From: Boswellia sacra
Taxonomy: Eukaryota; Streptophyta; Magnoliopsida; Sapindales; Burseraceae
Direction of reading: 5' to 3'
NCBI GenBank assembly: GCA_013180625.2
Contig: SNVD02010473.1
Coordinates: 930,001 to 994,000, forward strand
DNA: 64,000 nucleotides
The position numbers and the translations under genes were made by a program. Below are positions 1-11,800 of the stretch, piece after piece. Under the pieces are notes generated by a model. That model was not told where the DNA came from, did not search any database, and worked only from the letters and a program-made list of their open reading frames with translations. Position 1 is the stretch's first letter. Each line of letters begins with the position of its first letter.

Positions 1-1821
1 CGAGAAATATTATAATCTCTCTAAATTTTAAAAATTAATAATGTGAGTAAATTATAATGAGTAAATTTGATTGATATGAAATGCTCATTTTAATGATGGA
101 CTTTTTAATTATTAAATGGGAAATTTCATTACCACTCTTGGCTTATGGGAAGTTATAAGAAAATCATATTTTACATTTTTTTAAAATATGTCACTCATAT
201 TCTTATATTTTAAGATCGTCTATGTCTTTTAATATTGGATGAATGTTTTTGAAATTTCATAAGAAGATTGGAATTTAGATGATCGTATGCTACCCTTGAT
301 AGGAGATACTTTCTTCAATTATTCTCTTTGGTTTCATGATGTTTGATTGGTAAGAAAATGATAGAAAGTGCCAAGTGGGATAAAATGTGGGAAAGTAAAC
401 AAAAATCTATCAACCAATAGGGAGAGAAAATTCTAGAAATTATTCTTATTAATAAGCATGCATTTCTAAAGCTTTGCCATGAACTTCTTCTTCTGCAATT
501 TCTTTTCCAAAAGTCCATGTTTTATTTGTGAAGTCATAGCTAACCTGATTGCTATAAAGCCCAACTCCAATTATACTTTTACTTAACTTTCAACTTGGGC
601 CAAATCTAACATTATTAAGAGTATTATTATTTAAGCCCCTCGCAACCAGTTTTTAGCCTCTTTGCTAAATATGTTGAGTTAAAAACATAACCACCCTTTT
701 CTAATTACCTAATTTTAATAAATTCATTTCTCTTCCTTCTTCTTCTTCTTCTACAGTTGCCATGTTACAAACTCAAACAATATAGATTGTAACTTGCTGT
801 AGAAATCTGTTGTAAACTTGAGAATATAAGTTATATCTTTTAAATGAAACATAATAAACTAAACTGATAACAATAACAGTCATGAGGAAGCAAATCAGAG
901 CGTACAAAACATAAGCGGAAAGCCAAAGCAAAACAAAAACAGAAGAAAGAATAAAGCTTTAAAGTATTCGATTTTCAAGAGAGTTCTCAGTGCATTGATA
1001 CACATGCAACGAAGCCTCTTGTTTATAGCCTAATGATCTGTATCATCTAATTGATTCCACAAAAACATTGGTTTTGAAAAAAAAAGAAAAGAAAACATAA
1101 AAGGAGGAAGAAAATGTTTTGTACTATGCATAAACTTAAAAAAAATGGGTAGTTTTGATATTGTCAAATATATATTTAAAAAATAGGCTTAAAAAGATAT
1201 TTGACGAAGCTTGAATAACAATAATCTATTAGTAATTACACAATATAATCGTAAGCCTGTTTACTTATCTTTAGTCTATTTGTATAAAAATAATACAATA
1301 TTTACAAAGTTAAAATACAAAATTTGTATCTCAACTTATTTGACAATTATATAACAATATCTTGTCATAAGTTACATCACCCACTTTAATTAAATTATTG
1401 AATAATTTTAATTTAATAATTATGATGAAAAAAATTCTTAATTTAAAGAGGAGATAATAGATAAATAAATCACGTATAAATAAATAGAAGATTAATTATA
1501 TTTGATGATGTAACAATGACAAAGCATTACTCTGAGATACTACTTGTTTTGTAATTATAACATAATTCTCGATGGCATTAAATAAATCTGGATCGGGTCA
1601 AAACAAACCCATCTTGTGCCCAATAAAACCGTAACGTTGGAATTACTTACCCGCTAAGTCTACCAAAAGTCCCCAACTAACATTCAAAACCTTGTAACCC
1701 TACTTGCCAAACGAATCGAGTCAACTGTCTGGTTTGGCATTACTTTTACGTAGATAGCGTTCTTGTCTTTGTGATTGCTTCAGAAAGCTAGAGAGAATCA
1801 AGACTGTCTGTAACTGTGAAG
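1..1821. other. Intergenic region upstream of the cystatin gene
   Basis: AT-rich, with stop codons in all frames and no recognisable protein or RNA gene. A CT-rich stretch lies near 725-755. The last roughly 100 bases must hold the cystatin promoter and 5' leader, but I see no clear TATA box. Nothing else is supportable here. Confidence 0.6.
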
Positions 1822-4718
1822 ATGAACAGCAGGCACTTTTTCATTGCTTTGAGTGCTTTGGTTTTGGTCTTTGGGCTCTTTGAATCGGGTCTTTGCCGGG
1901 ACGATAGCTTCATCAAGATGAAACCTGGAGGCGTTCACGATTGCAAGGGCTCTCAGAACAGCGCTGAGATCGAAAGCCTTGCGCGATTTGCTGTTCAAGA
2001 ATTCAACAAGAAAGAGGTCTTCTTTTTTAGTTTTCTATTTTATTTTAAAGTGCTTACAGATGGATTCTTTTTGAGAAAGAGAAATTAAAGTATTCTATTT
2101 TGAAGAAAAAAATTAGAAAATTTTGATGAAGATCTTATATAAGTGAAGCTTGTTTGCTCTGGAACTTAATGTTATTGCGTAAATTTTGGATTTTACCAGA
2201 ATGCCCTTCTTGAGTTTGCAAGGGTGGTGAAGGCGAAGGAACAGGTGGTTGCTGGCAAGATGTATCATCTCACTCTTGAGGTAATTGATGCCGGGACGAA
2301 GAAGATATATGAAGCCAAAGTTTGGGTGAAGCCATGGATGAACTTCAAGCAGTTGCAGGAGTTCAAGCATGCTGAAGGTGGCCCTTCCTTCACTTCTTCA
2401 GACCTCGGCGTCAAACGAGGTAATAGGATGTTTAAGTTGCGTTTTTAGCTTCCAGCTTCAGATTGCTATCTGCATCTCGATGTCCCTGTGATACTGACAT
2501 GCTTGGCCAAATGTATCTTTTTACTTCAGTCTTTATTTATATGGATTGAGATGCTTATGCTTACTCTATAGATTTAGAAAACCAACAATTTCAGATTTTA
2601 TTTATAATCCGAAAAATATGGGTTGAGATGCTTATGCATACGCAAAATTTTATTTCAGTAATAATTGTGCTTAAACTTGGTAAGAAAGAAATAAGGTCTT
2701 ATCCTTGTTTTAAGGGCTTACGGAATTCCCCTAAATAAGCTTCTTTTTTGTTTGGTTTAAGGCATAACATCTCTTTAAATTTTTACGAATTCTAGTTGGT
2801 TCATTTTATACTTGAAAGGGGCTTGATTAAATATTTGTTGATTCTAGAAGTATGGGAGGCATTTTAATGGCATCACGCGTTGTTAGAGATCATCATAGAA
2901 AATGATGCCCGTTTGGCTACCAATTTTGTGTTTTTGTTTTTAAAATTTCTAGTTAGATATGAGAAAAAGAGGTATGATCACACGTTCTACGAGAAATTGA
3001 AGCGTGTGAAAATATTTGGTTACATGTATTTTTTGGTTTTGTTTGAAAATGAATGATAGTTGAAAAAAAATTAAAAAATATTTTATATTTTCAAATATAT
3101 AAAATTATTAAAATATAATATTTAATAAATAAGAATATTTATATTAAAATTATAAAAATTATTTCAAATAAAAAAGGAAGAAAAGACAAATTATGTAAGT
3201 AGAGAGTAGTTTGGAAATGAGAAAAAGTTGTTTTTGTTTTTAGAGAGAATGATGCATGAGAGGACTTGAACCTTAACTTACCTTTTTTATTTTTTTATTT
3301 TTCTCAATGAAAATGCCTAAACAAACAGTATTGCACATTCCACAAGGTTTTTGTTGGGGAATGAAAAAAAAATAAAATCCCAAAACGGTTAACCAAACAG
3401 GGCGAAAAAAAGTAGGCAGATTATTAGTAGATAGACTGAAAACTTATCGCATACGAAACCTCTCAATATGCATGCAAGCAAACCTCAGTTTGGTAATTAT
3501 TTATTTGGCAACTACATTTTATATGTATATAAATGTATATGATTTCAAGTATTAATACTGTAATGTTGACAGATGGGTCAATGACTGTGGAAGGATATTG
3601 AATTGGTTGTCTTAAGATAGTGATAGTGCTTAATCTTGGTTGGCATTTATTTGGTTAGTGATGGGCAGGTTTATGGTGGTTCTGGTCCTTGGTCTTGTCA
3701 TAGTGGGTTATTGGAAGTACGTTTGTTTACTTTATGAGGAGAGTGTCAAATTCATGACAAAATAATTCCTGAAGGAAACTTTCTTGAATTCTATTTACGA
3801 ACGCTATGCCGAAATTATGAAGTAAAACATCTAATTCTATATATCTAATTAGGCTAAGATAAATTCCAAATTGAGCTTACACTGTTTTGAGACTCTTATG
3901 ATCCATTGGATCAATCTTTTGTGCACAGCTTTTATACTTTTGTCCCTACTCTTTTCTTTTCTAATGAAAGTTTCATTGTCTACTCACAAAGAGAGAGAGA
4001 GAGAAGTTCCATATTGGCATGTTTCATGTTTTATCTTTCGAAGACATTATTATCATCCATTAACATGTAATTTTGATGGTTCCCTTTCACTTGGAACTAA
4101 CCATAAACCCTTGCAACCTTTGCGTGGCTTTTTTTCCTCCTCTTTATGTTGCATTTGCAATGCTTTTCCTCTTTTATGTTATCATTTGAGAGTTTCATTG
4201 AGCATTCATTCATTCGGTTTTTAGACAAGTAAAGAGGAAACAAGGAAAAAGGTAGTGATTGATTGGAGGTATATTTATAAATCAGATGGCCATGATCTAG
4301 AATGGCGTGCTGTGCCAACAAATGATCTAGAGGTCCAAAGTGCAGCAAATCATGCTGTTAAGTCCATCCAGCAGAAGTCCAACTCATTATTTCCATATGA
4401 GCTTTTAGAGATCCTTCAAGCTAAGGCCAAGGTTGGCATTTCATACTATTTGCAATATATGTTTCTTGATTAGTATTGTTTGCAACTTTTGAGTCAAAAT
4501 CTTATGTATCATTATCATTTTACTCCTTTTCTCTCAAACATCGTCCTCCCTCTTGCCCCTGGAGCAGGATTCTTCCTCTCTGTGTAGTGCTATCCAAATT
4601 AGAAATTATAAGCTTGGATTTATTTGGAAGTTTTTATTAAAAGCAGGTCATTGAAGATTATGCCAAATTCCAACTGCATCTGAAGCTGAGGAGGGGAAGC
4701 AAAGAAGACAAGTTCTGA
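1822..4718 (+). CDS. Phytocystatin with C-terminal legumain-inhibitor extension (4 exons)
   Basis: Secreted inhibitor of papain-like cysteine proteases, and probably of legumain (vacuolar processing enzyme). Exons read as 1822-2016, 2200-2419, 4286-4431 and 4647-4718, giving 210 residues with all junctions GT-AG and in phase. Residues 1-26 look like a signal peptide. The cystatin domain then shows the N-terminal glycines (PGGVHD), the plant helix motif LARFAV, the inhibitory loop QVVAG and the second-loop tryptophan (VKPWMNF). Exon 3 carries the extension with [12 protein letters not shown], the SNSL motif of cystatins that also block legumain; the ending is [10 protein letters not shown]. 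The start is the ATG at 1822, because the open frame above it offers only a GTG. The exon 3 acceptor at 4286 was chosen because the upstream acceptor near 4223 runs into a stop and this one rebuilds the family sequence KRDGHDLEW. It resembles the Arabidopsis CYS6/rice OC-XII group. The 1.9-kb second intron holds a MITE. Confidence 0.93.
2907..3403. mobile_element. MITE-like element in cystatin intron 2
   Basis: The segment begins with GCCCGTTTGGCTACC and ends with GGTTAACCAAACAGGGC, which are imperfect inverted repeats continuing into T-rich and A-rich arms of about 28 bases. It is about 0.5 kb, has no coding capacity and lies wholly inside the second intron. Ends of this type are frequent in plant hAT-like MITEs. 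I could not identify a clean target-site duplication: the flanks are GATGAT-type on the left and an A-run on the right. Confidence 0.6.
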
Positions 4719-4928
4719 GTTGAAGTGATTAAGAACAGTGAAGGGAAGTTTCTTTTGAATTAGATGGAACTCTATAACTTCTGATAATATATTGTATGTA
4801 AGAAACTATGGATTGAGGCCTCTGTTTTACTACATCGTGACGAGAACAATAAGAACCTCAGCTTAAAAATTATGCTTTTATGTGTAAATATGTAAATTTG
4901 ACATGATATGAATGGATCTGTGGATATG

Positions 4929-4934
4929 AATAAA
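4929..4934 (+). other. Candidate polyadenylation signal of the cystatin gene
   Basis: AATAAA about 210 bases after the cystatin stop codon, in otherwise AT-rich transcript-like sequence. This is the best match to a plant near-upstream element; others are possible. Confidence 0.4.
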
Positions 4935-5765
4935 CAGGTTGCCTCCTCTTTATAGGGAGCTATTTTTATGTATATAGAAACTTTCTCTTATCTTTTTCCT
5001 CGTTCTTTATATTATTGTATGTGTAAACTCAACCTTCATATTATTGGTCAAGAATTATGGAAGTTATGCTGCTCCCAGGTTGTTGTCTGGATGGAGTCTA
5101 ATCGTGCAGTTCCATCCTTAGATCATTCATATACTGGACAGGCAGGTGCCAAGTGAAATGCATCAGAAGGTTTGTTTGATCAGTTGGGAGGGTGGACCAA
5201 TGGATTCCTTGGAGGAAATCCTATATAATTGATGGGGTTTTAAGAATTGCAAAGCAAATAGCTTTTGTGATAGTGGTTATTGTAAAGGAACTTTTTATAG
5301 TTTGAAGGTTTTCCAGGCTCACCATATTTTCCACGATATTACCATGCTGATTTTGGGACACGGAGAATTTTGCAGAGCATCTGATTTTTTTATTGATTTC
5401 AATACAAATTCTATGTGTAAAGAAAGGTTTTTCTCTTTATCATAAACTACTTGAGTTATCTTCGGTTAGTTCGAAATTCATAAACCATCTTTATGGATGG
5501 TCTTGTAGAGGAAACTTTTATCTTCTTTGGATTTGCAAGTGTAGTTTATGATATAATCTCCTTCAAATATGAACATATTTTGGATTCGGGCACATGAGAG
5601 ACCGATCAACTGATGAAACTCAGGCCTATGAGTCTCTTCTTTTAGACATTACCCAAAAATCCCAGCTGAGAATCTTCTACCATGTCTACAATTTTGCTTG
5701 CAGGCTGGCAATCCATAAACGCACTACTAAATAACGAACTAAAACGCTTACATAAATCATAATGC

Positions 5766-5771
5766 TTTATT
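5766..5771 (-). other. Candidate polyadenylation signal of the CYP98A gene
   Basis: Reads AATAAA on the minus strand, about 112 bases past the CYP98A stop codon, a normal distance for a plant 3' untranslated region. Confidence 0.45.
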
Positions 5772-5882
5772 AGGCCTTCTTTTGGGCCTATGGTTCATTC
5801 AACAAATTACGATCTGATGTGCAAGTTCAAAATTCAAAACCTAAAACCCAGTCGACAAGTACCAAAAGGTCGAAAGAGAAAA

Positions 5883-8564
5883 TTACATATCAACAGCCAC
5901 ACGTTTGTACAAGTGTGAAGGCAGCCTAGGAGTGGGCACAGCTTGTAAGGGGGTCGTCATGTATGTGACCATTCCAGGATTTTCTGACATGTCAATTTCC
6001 TCTGGCTTGACCCCCTCGGGTGGTGCCCACGAAAAATGGTGCAACAAGTGACCCAACATAGATGTAACCAAATTTATCCCAAGTTGTGCACCTGGGCAGA
6101 CCCTTCTCCCTGCACCAAATGGAAGTAGCCGGAAGTCATGGCCCTTCATATCCACATCCTCCTCGAAGAACCGCTCTGGTCGGAACTCCAACGGGTCCTT
6201 CCACACAGCCGGATCACGGGCTATCGCCCAAACATTTACATGAACATTTGACCCCTTGGGAATGTCATAGCCACCGATTTTAACGTTGGAATTGGCACGG
6301 TGAGGGAGCATTAGTGGAGTTGGAGGGTGCAGCCTTAGTGCCTCTTTAGCTACACATTGTAAGTATGGAAGATTTGAGAAATCAGCCTCTGTCATGACGC
6401 GTTCAAATCCTATCACTCTGTCTAGCTCCTCTTGTGCCTTCTGTTGCACTCTTGGGTTCTTGATGAGTTCTGCCATACCCCACTCTACCGAGATTGCAGT
6501 TGTGTCCATGCCCGCAGTGATCATGTCCTGTCCAAGTGCAAATCATGCCACTTAAAATTAATTAATTGCCTAAAAAGTTATAAAAATTGGATTTTGCTAG
6601 AATATGTAACTTGCGAAATCGGACTCATTGATGTCAAGGTGACAAAGTGGGCAATATGAGAAATAAAACTGTGACATACCCAAAGGAGACCAATGATTGT
6701 GTCTTCACTAAGATCATACTTCTCTTGCAATGTAAGCAAAGCATCAACAAAATGCTGCTTGGCACCACCACTCTGCTTGCGTGCAAGCGTGTGCTCCTCC
6801 ATGATAGCTCTAGTAAGACGGTCCCTTCTTGCTCCATGCTTGGCAAACGCCTCCTCCTCTAATGGGAACATCCAACGAAGCCAGGGAATGTGCTCTGCCA
6901 TGGCCAATGATGCTCCAAGCTTCAGCCCATTAGCCACTATTGCCTTGAATTCGAGCCCTTGCTCGTCCATCACACCCTCTGAATTCACAAACCTCTTCCC
7001 AAATGCCAGCCTTGTTATGTTGTTGAATGCCACTGCTCCCAAGTACTTCTTAACCATTAAACTCCCATTATTTTCTGTACGTGGATTGTGTTCAGAAATC
7101 GGTTAGAATAAGCCCACATTCCAGCCCAATTGTAGCTTCATTGGGCCTGGAAAATATCCATTATACTTTGCACCAATATCAAGATTCAAGTTTCTCAAAC
7201 AACCCACGAGTCCAAATCATCAATGTAGTGTTCGTACAAGTTTCCAACTAATCATCGTCCCCTCATCAAAGTTTTACCAATTTTTTTACTCATTTTAATT
7301 TTTCTTAATGACTATGTGGGGATACTTCACAAATTCACTTAATCTTGTGAAGATGATAAAGAACTTTCATAAATATTTTCTTGAAATTTTTATTTTATTT
7401 TATTATTTATTATTTTTTGTAAGTTATGGGGTCACAGGCCACTATAGGGAGTTGGCATTAATTAATTAATTATCATTACATTATTCATCTCCTATTTTAA
7501 TTAATAAACCACATGATGACATGATTACCAGTTAGAAGTTGTTTGGATAAGACAATCATGTTTTTCTATACATTTATTTTAGTGGAGAAAGAGAGACAGA
7601 GAAAGTCTTTAATTTATGATGACAAAGTTTCAAATCCATCAAGAAAATGGCAAGCATGACAAGCTAAGAAATGTGTTAGTAAAGAAACTTGTTCACCATC
7701 AAGTCACCATTATTCTATTCTATTGATCATTTTTATGATAATTTATGTACGCCTAATGTGAACTCAACATACATTCTCTTTCTTGTAGTAAAATTAAAAA
7801 AAAAAAAAAGAGAGAGAGAGAGAGATTCAGAAAACAAGACAAATACCAACCCACATGGCCTAAAAGCAAAAGGAGAAAACCTAACCAAGATTGACCAAAT
7901 TATAGATTTAGTAATGTAATAATAAGATAGAAGTCTTCATTTGATGGCAAGCTAGCTATTAATAAAATTGGAAGCACATCATCAATATAGTTGAGAGAAG
8001 CTGTAATAATAATATTACCTACCAAGAAAGCATGAAGAAAACAGAATTCGAGAAGAAGGAAAAAGAAGACATACGAGGATCAGTGCAGTCCTTGAAAATG
8101 GATTCAACCATGGCAGTAACTTCATCTTCTCTAATGGGTCTAAGAGCCTCTAGTCTCTTTGGTGAAAAGAGCTCAAGAGTACACACTTTTCTAACCTTCA
8201 CATAGTGAGGTCCATAATCAGCCCATATAAGGTCCTTGCCATCTCTACTAAACTTTGCAGCTGATCTGCTCCTATGCCTGTCAGCCAGGTGCTGATCATT
8301 TTCCTTGAGCACTTCCTTAGCTAATTCCGAATTTGACACGATAACGTTCAAAGTCGAACCAAACCAAACCGAAATAATTGGGCCATAAGACTGAGCCCAT
8401 TCGGCAAAGCACCGGAACCTCACCGGTTTGATATCGTAGAGGTTTCCGACGATGGGCCAGGGACGTGGGCCTGGAGGGAGCTTGAACCTTAGGCGTTGGA
8501 TGATTTTGTATGCAAGAAAGATGAAGATAATGGACAAAGGTAGCAGAGGGAGAGCCATTGACAT
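5883..8564 (-). CDS. CYP98A: Cytochrome P450 CYP98A, p-coumaroyl shikimate/quinate 3'-hydroxylase
   Basis: ER-anchored monooxygenase that 3-hydroxylates p-coumaroyl esters in monolignol and chlorogenate synthesis. Three exons on the minus strand: 8564-8075, 7074-6680 and 6527-5883, with phases 1 and 0 at GT-AG junctions, give 509 residues, the usual length for CYP98A. Visible are an N-terminal membrane anchor, the hinge LPPGPRPWP, the I-helix AGMDTT (about 300-305), the ExxR motif KEALR (about 357-360), the PERF motif in EFRPERF and the haem loop [10 protein letters not shown] with Cys near 439. Stretches such as [23 protein letters not shown] and [11 protein letters not shown] are typical of CYP98A rather than other A-type P450s. 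A second in-frame ATG two codons downstream (8558) gives MALPLLPLS and may be the real start. All key residues are intact, so it should be functional. It converges on the cystatin gene. Confidence 0.96.
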
Positions 8565-8628
8565 AACATAAACTTCTGGAAAAGGCTTGTGTTGAGAGTA
8601 AGCTAAGGAAATGTTAGGGGAGGGTCGG

Positions 8629-8635
8629 ATATATA
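8629..8635 (-). promoter_or_regulatory. TATA box of the CYP98A gene
   Basis: TATATAT on the minus strand about 65 bases upstream of the start codon, placed for a short 5' leader. Confidence 0.55.
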
Positions 8636-8645
8636 CGAGGGAGGG

Positions 8646-8652
8646 AGTTGGT
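8646..8652 (-). promoter_or_regulatory. SMRE/AC-like MYB site in the CYP98A promoter
   Basis: Reads ACCAACT on the minus strand, which fits the secondary-wall MYB element ACC(A/T)A(A/C)(T/C). It is just upstream of the TATA box. Confidence 0.5.
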
Positions 8653-8840
8653 GGATTGAATTTGCATGAGAAAGATCATCAAGTAAAGCCAATTGTGGTT
8701 GACCACCGCAAATGCTACAGAGCAGCACACAGTTTGTGATGGTATTAGTGACTTGGGTTAGTGGCATGGACTGACAGCCAATCAAAGTGGCGCGTGACGT
8801 TTGGGATGAGCGTGGGGAATGTTTTGTTTATGTTTGTAGT

Positions 8841-8847
8841 GGTTGGT
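8841..8847 (-). promoter_or_regulatory. AC-II element (ACCAACC) in the CYP98A promoter
   Basis: ACCAACC on the minus strand, about 280 bases upstream of the start codon. This is the classical AC-II box bound by lignin-activating MYB factors and is expected for a phenylpropanoid gene. Confidence 0.6.
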
Positions 8848-8849
8848 GA

Positions 8850-11800
8850 AGAGACACTTTAACGAGTCTCCGATGGAATCAAAAGTTGGTGAGGAGGTAA
8901 CTAAAAGACTCCTCTCTTCTGTTCTTTCGCCCAGAGACCGCGAGTAAAAATTGAGAGGGTAATAATTTATTTAATAAAATAATTTAAATCATTAAATTTA
9001 TTTGAAGTCTCTCTGCCTATTTTATTTCAGTTTCCAAATTATTATTTTTTTCTGTCAAAGGATATTTATTTAAATTTGGAGATGTTTATCTTACATGAAC
9101 ATGACTAAGAAAATTGGAGAAATTTTAAAAATTAGCCTTATTTTCGAGTGCCTTTCTTTTTTTTTTTAATCTCATTTATTTAAATTTTTATACCATAACC
9201 TTTTTGCTTAAAAGCTTTAATAGGCTTACATTATCGAACTATCAAGTACAACCACTGCTTGACAGTTCTACAATTGTTGAGATTTTGAGCACAACTCCTA
9301 AGTTGTAAGACTCTAAAGTGGATTTTTTTTTTAATGGGTTTGCTTTTAAAAATGTCCTTAAAAATAGGCCTATTTTTTAAAGTTTCTTTCCAAAATTTTT
9401 GTTAACATTTTGGATTAAACTAGATGGAGAGATTATTATTTATATCGATTTTTTGTAATAACAATATCATGAAATTTTGCAAACAAAAATTAAAATAATT
9501 TATTTGTTTACTTAACCACAATTCATTAAAATGTGAGCGTAAAGGGTTTTTTTTTTATCATCTGAAAATCTAAGAAGTAAGAAATAAACAAAAGAATTGA
9601 TATAGCAAGTGGTTAAAGGACTGTCAAAGGAATAATAACAAACTATTGATTTAATAATATTAACAATTAATTGCATCATATATGCTTTTTTTTTTTTCCT
9701 ACAAAGAGCTTTTGCGTGATCTCTGGTCATTCTTATATACAATATAGAATAAATGAAACTAGCATTCTATAAAGTGTTCATATGAAAGCTGACCACCAAA
9801 AGGGATATTTATCCAAAGTGCAAGCAATGAAGGAAATTTAAATTGTAAGGAGTGTTGGTCACATGCATTTGTCATAATAATAAGTTATGATTGTGTCCTT
9901 GTCAATTACATGTTTGATCATTTCATGAGAATGGGAAAGAGTAATCACTCCTATAAAACAAAATCTCAAAATTAAGAAGCCCCCGCTTCCTCCTTTGATG
10001 TTTAGAATAATAAATTTTAAGACATTTTCAAAGATAAATTATTTGATGTGGGTTTGAATCTTACTCTTTTTCATTTATATATCATTAAAGTTAATGGTAC
10101 ATGTGTTGTGAGATCAATTATGCATGTTCAATATTTTTTTTTTCTTGAATAATAACATAGAGGTACAAAAGTTCTAAAATTTCTCTACTTTAGCGTGACA
10201 ATCAACAATGGGTATTGATCTGAAATCATGAAGAAGAGATATTGACGGATTTATTGTCATTTAAAAAAAATAAAATAAAAAGATGAAGCAACATTTAAAG
10301 AGGATATTTGGAAGAGACTTGAGTACCTAGCAATTGATGTTAACTATGATGACTATTTAACTATTATTGTGGTACTGAATCTTGACAATTTGTGGGTCAA
10401 AAGCATAATCTAAAAAACCGACATTAATATTTGAGTAGATCCAAAATGACACTAGTTAAACTCAAGCTCTTCGAACACTTTGCCTTGTCCTTCATCCCAA
10501 AATTGTCATCCTATTTCAATTAATTAAGTCTTTCTTAAATTCCGAACTAATATACACTATCTATGAAGCAAAAATTTTAATCACAAAAGCATACTTTCTT
10601 TTTTTTAATCCCAAATATTATGCATTTTTTATTATTGCAATTTAAATGTATGTTGCCCCCTATTTAAATTTAAATTTATTTTTACAAATGATCTTATAAT
10701 ATGTTTTTACTAAATTGACATAGAAAAATTATACATGTATGTTGCCCCCTATTGTGATTCGTTAACAATATAATGAATGAATATTTATGCCTATCTTTAT
10801 GGATATAATTTCAATTATGTTACTATTGGTCATCATCGCCCCTGATAATTATATGAACATAGAATAGACGCGCAACTACCAAATACTTAGGAGGCATTTG
10901 TTTGGTGATTAACCCAAAAAAAAAAAAAAAAGAGAACCATCAATCAAGCAATCGTTTATTTTATCCATTTCTATTTAACTTAAATTTTCTTCTACAAACG
11001 GATTGTTTCTTCGTAAAACCATCCAAAGTTAATTGATTAAAAATTTAAGAATATATACTAAATTAGGTCTATCGACATCTTTACATAATCATTAAATTAT
11101 TTGTTAAGTGATGTGTATCTTACCAGTCATTAATATTGTTCGAAAAATAAAAAGACTCTTCATGAGACCCTTTTTTTTTTAATTTTCAAAAGTTCATTGA
11201 CTATTTTAAAATTTAATAAAATTTATCCAAAATGTTAATAGTTTTGAATTCAATTTCACATAATTAATTTAAATTCAATAATTTAAATTCTATTTAATAA
11301 AAAACCACAATAATAATTAACAAAATTATCTATGCTACGTATGATTTACTAGCTAAAATACCTTTATAAATTACTTGCTCCTTCAATTATTATTGAAATT
11401 TTTATGTTTTAATTGTATAGTTTTTAATGTAATAAATCTTCATTTAATAATTTTGTATTAATTATTTAGGTTATTTTCAAGGCTACCCACAAAATTTAGA
11501 TAAACTTTAATATTAACATGATATTTGTTTTATTATCTGAATTTGATATATTCTTTAGTCATTCAAACATTTGGAGTTGGAGGTGTTTTGTTTGTTTTGT
11601 TTATGTTTTTTTTTTTAACTTGAGTCTGACTCACAGATAAATGTATCACAATAGGAAAAAAAAAAATTATACTTTATCTGAATGAGAAAACATCTAAACG
11701 CATTTCTTATTTTTAAGGTTCCAAAACACCTTTTATTGATTTATGTTTCATAAACTCCTTTAGCAACTCATCCCCACCACATCTACTTAATTTTTTATTT

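Larger units (their letters stand above)
4719..5882. other. Convergent intergenic space between cystatin and CYP98A
   Basis: About 1.16 kb holding the 3' ends of two converging genes. A 62-codon frame at 4968-5156 has no family resemblance and is not called. The CYP98A side (5700-5880) contains its 3' untranslated region. Confidence 0.5.

Noticed and set aside
4223..4285. Alternative longer start for cystatin exon 3
   Set aside because: The acceptor at about 4223 leads to an immediate stop. The one at 4234 is open but inserts residues absent from the family, while the acceptor at 4285 restores the conserved sequence.
4968..5156. 62-codon frame after the cystatin gene, preceded by an acceptor-like CCCAG
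   Set aside because: No family resemblance and no link in frame to the cystatin exons. It is probably 3' untranslated or intergenic sequence.
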